Source: Ruminococcus sp. CAG:254 (GTDB lineage Bacteria > Bacillota > Clostridia > Oscillospirales > Ruminococcaceae). From it: a stretch of DNA of 12,396 nt. A model generated the notes under the pieces. That model had not been told where the DNA came from and ran no database searches. It was given only the letters and a program-made list of their open reading frames with translations. Each line of letters begins with the position of its first letter. Position 1 is the first letter of the stretch. A program made the position numbers and the translations under genes. This document shows, one piece after another, positions 7,992-12,396 of this stretch. The stretch is taken from positions 1 to 12,396 of the forward strand of contig HF997957.1 in assembly GCA_000433635.1 (NCBI GenBank), given 5' to 3'.

Positions 7992-9488
7992 TTATGCAAA
8001 TATCTGTAAGAATTTCAAGAATGCTGTTTTTCCGGCTTCATCCCGTTTGAATACGCCAGCATCACAGAGCACTTGTTCAAAAACTTTCCCAACTTCTGCC
8101 TGTAAAATTGCTTCTGCATTTTCTTCGCAGAATTCCGGATGTTGTTTCTGCACTTCTGCTGCCCAGACAGCATGAGAAGCCGTCTGGGGATTGACTGTCA
8201 AATCTTCGTGCTGTAACATTGCTTCTTTCAGTACGTCCAATTCTACTGCCAGTCTTGCTGGAAGAACCGCCAGACCCATGACTTCAATCAAGCCGATATT
8301 CTCTTTCTTGATGTGGTGTAAAGATGGATTTGGATGGAAAATACCAAGCGGACGGTCTTCTGATGTTCGGTTATTCCGCAAAACCAAATCGCATTCATAG
8401 GCATCGCCTTTTTTCCGAGCAATCGGTGTAATGGTGTTGTGTGGCGTTCCATCGGTTTCCGCATAGATTCCAACAGTTGCATCGCTGTAACTTCTCCACT
8501 GTTCAAGAATCGTATTGCAGGCATCCGACAATTCTTTCCGATTGGTGGAACTCAGCCGAACAACTGACATCGGCCACTTTAAAATACCAGCCTGTACATT
8601 TGGATAATCCGCCAGAGAAACTGGAATTTCAATCGGTGCAACTGCCATCGGGAACGTATAATGACCGCCCTGAAAATGTTCATGGCTTAAAATAGAACCA
8701 CCAACAATCGGTAAATCTGCATTCGAGCCGATGAAATAATGTGGCAGAAAATCCAGCACATCAAACAGCTTTTCAAAAATCGCATGATCTACTTTCATCG
8801 GGACGTGTGCATCGTTGAATACAATGCAGTGTTCATGATAGTAGCCATATGGCGAATACTGCAATTCCCAATTCTGTCCATCAATCTGCATCGGAATCGG
8901 ACGCAGATTTTGCCGTGCCGGATGATTGGAATTCCCGGCAAACCCTGCGTTTTCTGGGCAGAGCTGGCATTTCGGATATGCAGCAGCCTTCTGATTGCGA
9001 GCGGCTGCAATATCCCGAGGGTCTTTCTCCGGTTTGGAACGATTGATAGTAATGTCTAGCATACCATATTCCGAGGCATACTTCCACTTTTTATCTTTTG
9101 CGATTCTGCCAGCCCGTACATAATTCAGCTTCTGGCTGATGTCAAAATACCAGTCCGTTGCTGCTTCTGGGCTTTCTTGATACCGTTCCTGAAACTTTGC
9201 AATCATTTCATGCGGCATCGGGGTCAAGATTCCCATCAGCTTGGTGTCAAATAAATCCCGAGAAGCTGCGGTATCGGCGATAATGCCGTTGGAACAAGCA
9301 TATTCGATCAGTGGTTGTAAAATTGCATCAATGGATGCATCCGGTTCAGTTTCAGCACCAGAAAGCTGCCAATCAGTTAACTGCAAGGCTTCCATCAATT
9401 GATTTTGTACAACAAATTGATCAGCCTTTGTTATTAAATCTTGCGTAATCCCATAGTTGATGAGACGCTGTATTGCATCACAAATCAT
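7992..9488 (-). CDS. galT: UDP-glucose--hexose-1-phosphate uridylyltransferase, type II
   Basis: This 498-residue protein matches the longer Firmicute GalT2 family rather than the roughly 350-residue enterobacterial type. It exchanges UMP between UDP-glucose and galactose 1-phosphate in the Leloir pathway. Seen are a C174-x2-C177 pair (CQLC), the segment LRPIPMQIDGQNWELQYSPY (195-214), the YHEHCIVFN stretch (217-225) and the active-site-like SHEHFQGG (268-275), with H269 and H271 in the histidine triad position. It begins 26 bases after galK with an AAAGGA site about 10 bases upstream of the ATG, and an intrinsic terminator follows its stop. No galE or galM lies in the window, so the rest of the pathway must be elsewhere. 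Confidence 0.95.
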   Translation of the reverse strand: MICDAIQRLINYGITQDLITKADQFVVQNQLMEALQLTDWQLSGAETEPDASIDAILQPLIEYACSNGIIADTAASRDLFDTKLMGILTPMPHEMIAKFQERYQESPEAATDWYFDISQKLNYVRAGRIAKDKKWKYASEYGMLDITINRSKPEKDPRDIAAARNQKAAAYPKCQLCPENAGFAGNSNHPARQNLRPIPMQIDGQNWELQYSPYGYYHEHCIVFNDAHVPMKVDHAIFEKLFDVLDFLPHYFIGSNADLPIVGGSILSHEHFQGGHYTFPMAVAPIEIPVSLADYPNVQAGILKWPMSVVRLSSTNRKELSDACNTILEQWRSYSDATVGIYAETDGTPHNTITPIARKKGDAYECDLVLRNNRTSEDRPLGIFHPNPSLHHIKKENIGLIEVMGLAVLPARLAVELDVLKEAMLQHEDLTVNPQTASHAVWAAEVQKQHPEFCEENAEAILQAEVGKVFEQVLCDAGVFKRDEAGKTAFLKFLQIFA

Positions 9489-9514
9489 CGAACAACAATC
9501 CTTTCTATTATTGA

Positions 9515-10801
9515 TTAAGCCTGAAATGAAAATCCGCCAACCGGACGAATCCGTAAAACATAGCAGCTGCCTGCTCCGAACAGGGCTTCCATTTCTTTTA
9601 CATAGTCTTCCGTCACCTTGGTCGGTACAAACGCCTGAATTGTTCCGGCAAATCCGCCACCGTGTACCCGAACAGCACCGCTCTTACCCAAGAACCGCTT
9701 GCTCATCATAATACCAAACGGGATTCCCTGTTCAGTTGGTTTCCGGCAAGAATAGAGATTTTGCAGCAGATTTGCGGAGGAATCTCCAGACTGCCGAACC
9801 AAGTCAAAGAAGAAGTCCAAGTTGTCCGCTGCCAGAGCATTATTTTCCAGCAGTGCCCGACGATTTTCATCAAAGAAATGAACAGCACGCATAATTGCCC
9901 GATCGCTGCAAACGCCATGCAATTTCGGGATGGCATCGAAAAATTCTGCCGGTTCGACTTCCCGCAGATACTGCTTTCCGAACTGTTCTGCAACCTGCTT
10001 CATCTCCTGCGGAATGCTAACATAATCTTCTGTCAGGTCGGCATGACTGCCCTTGGTATCCGTAATGCAGATATGATAGCCAGCATGTTCAAAGTCCAGA
10101 TTGTGCTGCTGAATCTTCGGGTTTTCAACATCGGCAAAGTCAATATAAACAAATCCGCCGACAGAGCTGACCATTTGATCCATCAAACCGCTGCCCTTTC
10201 CAAAATACCGGTTTTCTGCATACTGTCCGATTTTTGCAATCTCAACAGCACCTGCTTTTCCTTCGTTGTAATACTGGTCGATAATTGTTCCAACCAGTAC
10301 TTCAAATGCTGCAGAAGAAGAAAGTCCGCTGCCGCTGAGGACGCTGGATGTCGTGTATGCATCAAAACCAGATACGGAAACGCCCATCTCTGCAAATCGG
10401 GCGGCAATGCCTCGAATCAATGCAGCAGACTTTCCCATTTCTGCCAAATGTACACTCAGATCGGTCAGATCGACAACATCCTGCGGATAATTTGCAGACT
10501 TCAAACGAATTACTTGATCTTCATGAAACGATACAATTGCAATTGCATCCAGATTGACTGCTGCAGCCAACACACATCCATGCTGGTGGTCGGTGTGGTT
10601 GCCGCCGACTTCGGTTCTGCCCGGTGCAGAATAAATGTACAGGTCTTCCCGTTCCGGATACAGTTCTGTAAATGCCTGAATCGCATCTACATACCGCTGC
10701 CGCTGCTGTTCCAATGTCGCTTTTGCATTGCCATACAGCAAAGACAGCTTGTCATCCATTTTTCCACTTGCAAATGCTTCTGTCCATTCGGTTGCTTTCA
10801 T
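9515..10801 (-). CDS. galK: Galactokinase (GHMP kinase family)
   Basis: This 428-residue cytoplasmic kinase makes galactose 1-phosphate from galactose and ATP. Motifs in order are the galactokinase signature APGRTEVGGNHTDHQHG (59-75), the GHMP phosphate loop VLSGSGLSSSAAFE (154-167), GLMDQMVSSVGG (205-216) with the likely catalytic base D208, and GGGFAG (381-386). The signature differs from the classical GRxNxIGEHTDY: Asn68 stands where the sugar-contacting Glu usually is. This variant seems common among clostridial galactokinases (from memory, not searched). I chose the ATG at 10801 because GGAGGC lies 6 bases upstream; the frame is open 27 codons further without a site. galT follows at 26 bases, so the two are one operon. 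An alternative sugar 1-kinase role is possible but less likely beside galT. Confidence 0.92.
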   Translation of the reverse strand: MKATEWTEAFASGKMDDKLSLLYGNAKATLEQQRQRYVDAIQAFTELYPEREDLYIYSAPGRTEVGGNHTDHQHGCVLAAAVNLDAIAIVSFHEDQVIRLKSANYPQDVVDLTDLSVHLAEMGKSAALIRGIAARFAEMGVSVSGFDAYTTSSVLSGSGLSSSAAFEVLVGTIIDQYYNEGKAGAVEIAKIGQYAENRYFGKGSGLMDQMVSSVGGFVYIDFADVENPKIQQHNLDFEHAGYHICITDTKGSHADLTEDYVSIPQEMKQVAEQFGKQYLREVEPAEFFDAIPKLHGVCSDRAIMRAVHFFDENRRALLENNALAADNLDFFFDLVRQSGDSSANLLQNLYSCRKPTEQGIPFGIMMSKRFLGKSGAVRVHGGGFAGTIQAFVPTKVTEDYVKEMEALFGAGSCYVLRIRPVGGFSFQA

Positions 10802-10872
10802 AAAGAGCCTCCTTTGAAATGTTTCTGTTTGACGTTTGATTGATTCAGAGCGTCCCCCTCTAAATTGCTTTG

Positions 10873-10901
10873 ATTCCAGCAAGTTCTTTGCGAAATCTCA
10901 A
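10873..10901 (-). promoter_or_regulatory. Weak candidate promoter for galK-galT
   Basis: In the 105 bases between the repressor gene and galK the best match on the minus strand is TTGAGA (10896-10901), 17 bases, then TGGAAT (10873-10878). The -10 box matches only four of six positions. A direct repeat TCAAAC-G-TCAAAC lies downstream of it. No terminator hairpin is visible in the gap, so transcription could also arrive from the repressor promoter. I regard this promoter as unproven. Confidence 0.25.
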
Positions 10902-10906
10902 CAACG

Positions 10907-11602
10907 CTATACTCTGCCAATAACTTTTCCGAAGCAGCGTGCCTGATTGGTTAAGGCAATATCTGCATAGGCATCATTCAAGGAAATCAGGCGATCTCCA
11001 CCAAATTTCTTGATGTAGCCGTTTCCATTTACAAAAAAAATACCGATTTCTCCAACTTGCAAGATATCTGTTTTTTCTACCAGAACAATATCTCCATCAT
11101 GATAAATCGGCTCCATGCTGTCACCAGCAATGCGAAGTGCAAAATCTGCTTTCTGTGCCTCTTCAGTATCCGGAACTTGAATTTCCTCCCATGCATCATC
11201 ATCCAAAAGCACGCCTGTTCCAGCAGAAACCCGATAAAGGCTGCTGCGAATGGTACGCATAGGCTGCTGTTCCTGTTTTTGGGATTGGCAGCGGATATAT
11301 TCTTCTTCCAGCACCATAGAAACCAATCGCTTTCCATGGCTGTCCAATGCTTGCAGCTTGGTATAAACTGCCTGCTCCTCCGGTGAAACAGTTTGATTAG
11401 AATGCGTACTGGTTGCCCCTAACAAATAATCCAGACTTACCGAAAAAAAAGCAGCAATCCGACACAATATTTCACCGTTTGGCTCTCTCGTGTTTTTCTC
11501 ATAATTGTTATAGGTCGTATAGGGAAGATGCAGTGCTGCAGCGGCTTCTTTTACGCTGTAACCATGCTGTTCCCGTAATTTTTGCAGTCGATCTTGAAAC
11601 AT
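10907..11602 (-). CDS. XRE-S24 self-cleaving-type transcriptional repressor (CI/HdiR-like)
   Basis: This 231-residue protein has an N-terminal XRE helix-turn-helix (about 5-61, KLREQHGYSVKEAAAALHL then YNNYEKNTREP) and a polar linker. A C-terminal S24/LexA-type peptidase domain follows. The domain holds the expected Ala-Gly cleavage site in RVSAGTG (A127-G128), the serine nucleophile in GDSMEP (S162) and the lysine in GYIKKF (K198). The family represses DNA until RecA-stimulated or other self-cleavage inactivates it; Lactococcus HdiR is a known stand-alone example. It is not canonical LexA, which has a winged-helix N-terminus. The ATG at 11602 has GGAGG about 7 bases upstream. No integrase, excisionase or structural phage gene is nearby, so it seems a resident regulator. 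Targets are unknown; self-regulation is likely from the palindromes near its promoter. Confidence 0.88.
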   Translation of the reverse strand: MFQDRLQKLREQHGYSVKEAAAALHLPYTTYNNYEKNTREPNGEILCRIAAFFSVSLDYLLGATSTHSNQTVSPEEQAVYTKLQALDSHGKRLVSMVLEEEYIRCQSQKQEQQPMRTIRSSLYRVSAGTGVLLDDDAWEEIQVPDTEEAQKADFALRIAGDSMEPIYHDGDIVLVEKTDILQVGEIGIFFVNGNGYIKKFGGDRLISLNDAYADIALTNQARCFGKVIGRV

Positions 11603-11618
11603 ATTTTTCCTCCAACGG

Positions 11619-11628
11619 TGTTCGAACA
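11619..11628. promoter_or_regulatory. Palindrome TGTTCGAACA in the repressor leader, possible operator
   Basis: TGTTCGAACA is a perfect 10-base palindrome lying between the -10 box and the ribosome binding site of the XRE-S24 gene. A dimeric XRE repressor could bind here to block its own transcription. I did not find a second copy of this exact word in the window. It is not the Gram-positive SOS box, where the order is GAAC, four bases, GTTC. Confidence 0.4.
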
Positions 11629-11652
11629 AAGAAATTGATTTTGCTTGCAAAT

Positions 11653-11681
11653 AGTATACCACATTTTTTCGGAAATGTCAA
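11653..11681 (-). promoter_or_regulatory. Sigma-A promoter of the XRE-S24 repressor gene
   Basis: On the minus strand TTGACA (11676-11681) is followed by a 17-base spacer and TATACT (11653-11658). The -35 is perfect and the -10 has one change. The start of transcription would be near 11646, giving a leader of about 44 bases. The -35 box is only 5 bases from the palindrome at 11687-11707, a position suited to regulation. A strong promoter on a repressor gene implies that it is held in check, probably by its own product. Confidence 0.87.
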
Positions 11682-11686
11682 TCTCT

Positions 11687-11707
11687 TTTTTCTCAATTTG
11701 AGAAAAA
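11687..11707. promoter_or_regulatory. Perfect inverted repeat upstream of the repressor -35 box
   Basis: TTTTTCTCAA, one T, then TTGAGAAAAA form perfect 10-base arms around a single central base. The repeat ends 5 bases from the -35 box of the XRE-S24 promoter. AT-rich sites with short spacers are typical of XRE repressor operators, so I infer an operator, possibly the product's own. As an RNA hairpin it would have no usable loop and no GC core, so it is not a terminator. Confidence 0.5.
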
Positions 11708-11743
11708 TTAAAAAGAAACTGTCTTTTCTGTCATTTTCCCAGC

Positions 11744-11790
11744 TATAAAAAAATTCCCCGACAACTTTTGAAAAGATGTCGGGGAATTTT
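11744..11790 (-). terminator. Strong intrinsic terminator after the decarboxylase beta subunit gene
   Basis: The minus strand gives AAAATTCCCCGACA paired with TGTCGGGGAATTTT, a 14-bp perfect stem (11750-11763 with 11777-11790), followed by a T run (TTTTTTTAT). The 13-base loop itself contains CTTTT/AAAAG, so the stem can extend inward. It ends transcription from the Na+ pump operon about 60 bases past the stop and shields the repressor promoter. A weaker plus-strand effect is possible because the arms are symmetric, but no gene approaches from that side. Confidence 0.92.
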
Positions 11791-11799
11791 GAATGCTTT

Positions 11800-11835
11800 T
11801 TTCTGTTTCATATGGTATCATACACAAAACAGAAA
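11800..11835. repeat. AT-rich inverted repeat between the pump gene and its terminator
   Basis: TTTCTGTTT (11800-11808) and AAACAGAAA (11827-11835) are perfect 9-base inverted arms around 18 bases that include GTATCATAC, itself symmetric. It lies directly after the stop of the decarboxylase gene and just before the strong terminator. It may fold in the 3' untranslated RNA and protect the transcript end, or it may be chance in AT-rich sequence. No T run follows on the minus strand, so it is not itself a terminator. Confidence 0.45.
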
Positions 11836-11849
11836 CGCAGCTGTACAAT

Positions 11850-12396
11850 TTATCCGAATACTGCCAGCAGGAAACCGGCTGCAATTGCAGAGCCAATAAC
11901 ACCTGCTACGTTCGGACCCATTGCATGCATCAGCAAGAAATTACTCGGATTGGCTTTTTGTCCTTCAATCTGAGAAACACGAGCTGCCATCGGAACAGCG
12001 GATACACCAGCAGAACCGATCAGCGGATTGATCTTGCCGCCAGACAGCTTATACATCAGCTTGCCGACCAGCAGACCGCCAATGGTAGAGAAGCAGAATG
12101 CCAGCAGACCTAAGCCAACAATATACAGGGTTTGCAGGGACAGGAACGAAGAAGCAACGGTTGTTGCACCAACAGAAATGCCAAGGAATACAGTAACGAT
12201 GTTCATCAGAGCATTCTGTACAGTGTCAGACAGTCTTGCCGTTACGCCGCATTCTCTCCACAAGTTCCCCAGCATCAGGCAGCCGATCAGCGGAGCGGTG
12301 GACGGCAGCAGCAGGATAACAAACAAGCTTACAACAATCGGGAAAATGATTTTTTCCGTCTTGGAAACCTGACGGTTCTGTTCCATTTTTACCTGC
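11850..12396 (-). CDS. Sodium ion-translocating decarboxylase beta subunit (OadB/GcdB/MmdB family), C-terminal part
   Basis: The visible 182 residues are the C-terminal part of a family usually about 370-430 residues long; the frame remains open to the window edge, so the methionine at 12386 is internal. Hydrophobic membrane segments alternate with family motifs: VSKTEKIIFPIV, LPSTAPLIGCLMLGN, RECGVTARLSDT, KINPLIGSAGVSAVPMAAR and the terminal NFLLMHAMGPNVAGVIGSA. The beta subunit couples decarboxylation of a carboxybiotin carrier to Na+ export, using conserved polar residues in the last membrane region (the Asn, Gly and Ser of PNVAGVIGS are present). Substrate (oxaloacetate, methylmalonyl-CoA or glutaconyl-CoA) cannot be told from beta alone; the alpha and gamma partners would be outside the window. 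It is the last gene of its transcript, followed by a strong terminator. Confidence 0.93.
   Translation of the reverse strand, partial: QVKMEQNRQVSKTEKIIFPIVVSLFVILLLPSTAPLIGCLMLGNLWRECGVTARLSDTVQNALMNIVTVFLGISVGATTVASSFLSLQTLYIVGLGLLAFCFSTIGGLLVGKLMYKLSGGKINPLIGSAGVSAVPMAARVSQIEGQKANPSNFLLMHAMGPNVAGVIGSAIAAGFLLAVFG

Noticed and set aside
9662..10843. A 393-codon open frame on the plus strand opposite galK
   Set aside because: It lies almost wholly antisense to a well-supported galK, its translation is rich in Cys, Ile and Phe with no domain pattern, and it has no clear ribosome binding site. It is a codon-bias shadow.
10907..11602. Host LexA itself
   Set aside because: The S24 domain fits, but the N-terminus is an XRE helix-turn-helix rather than the LexA winged helix.
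11619..11628. TGTTCGAACA as a canonical LexA/SOS box
   Set aside because: The Gram-positive SOS box needs GAAC, four bases, then GTTC. Here the half-sites are in the opposite order with no spacer.
1..12396. A new defence, mobile or biosynthetic system
   Set aside because: Every gene falls into a known core or metabolic family except for the open function of the TsaD-like paralogue and the unknown targets of the repressor. No transposase, integrase, CRISPR repeats, toxin-antitoxin pair or tRNA was seen.

Overview
The window looks like a chromosomal piece of a Gram-positive clostridium, most probably a Ruminococcus-like member of the Oscillospiraceae. The basis is moderate-to-low GC, strong GGAGG-type ribosome binding sites, the conserved Clostridia block nusB-xseA-xseB-ispA-dxs-tlyA-nadK-argR-recN, a clostridial type II GalT and a clade-specific GalK. 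The genus is an inference from gene order and protein style, not from a marker gene. All 14 genes lie on the minus strand, so transcription runs from high to low coordinates.

Right edge (11850-12396): the C-terminal half of the membrane beta subunit of a sodium-pumping decarboxylase, followed by an AT-rich inverted repeat and a very strong intrinsic terminator. Next (10907-11602) is a lone XRE-S24 repressor of the phage CI/HdiR type. It has an excellent sigma-A promoter, a perfect 10-bp-arm palindrome just upstream of the -35 box and a second palindrome in its leader. About 105 bases later come galK and galT (10801-7992), the galactose (Leloir) genes, closed by an intrinsic terminator. I see no terminator between the repressor gene and galK.

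From 7927 leftward a near-consensus promoter drives a compact ten-gene block: nusB, a TsaD/Kae1-like M22-family paralogue, xseA, xseB, ispA, dxs, tlyA, nadK, argR and the first 24 codons of recN. Most junctions overlap by 4 to 40 bases, which indicates translational coupling. The block combines transcription antitermination (NusB), DNA repair and degradation (exonuclease VII, RecN), isoprenoid precursor synthesis (Dxs, IspA), rRNA methylation (TlyA), NADP supply (NadK) and arginine regulation (ArgR).

Most of the window is ordinary core genome. The parts most worth a second look are the divergent TsaD paralogue between nusB and xseA, and the stand-alone self-cleaving-type repressor with its palindromes and possible read-through into galKT. 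I found no new multi-gene system, CRISPR array, insertion sequence, tRNA or rRNA.
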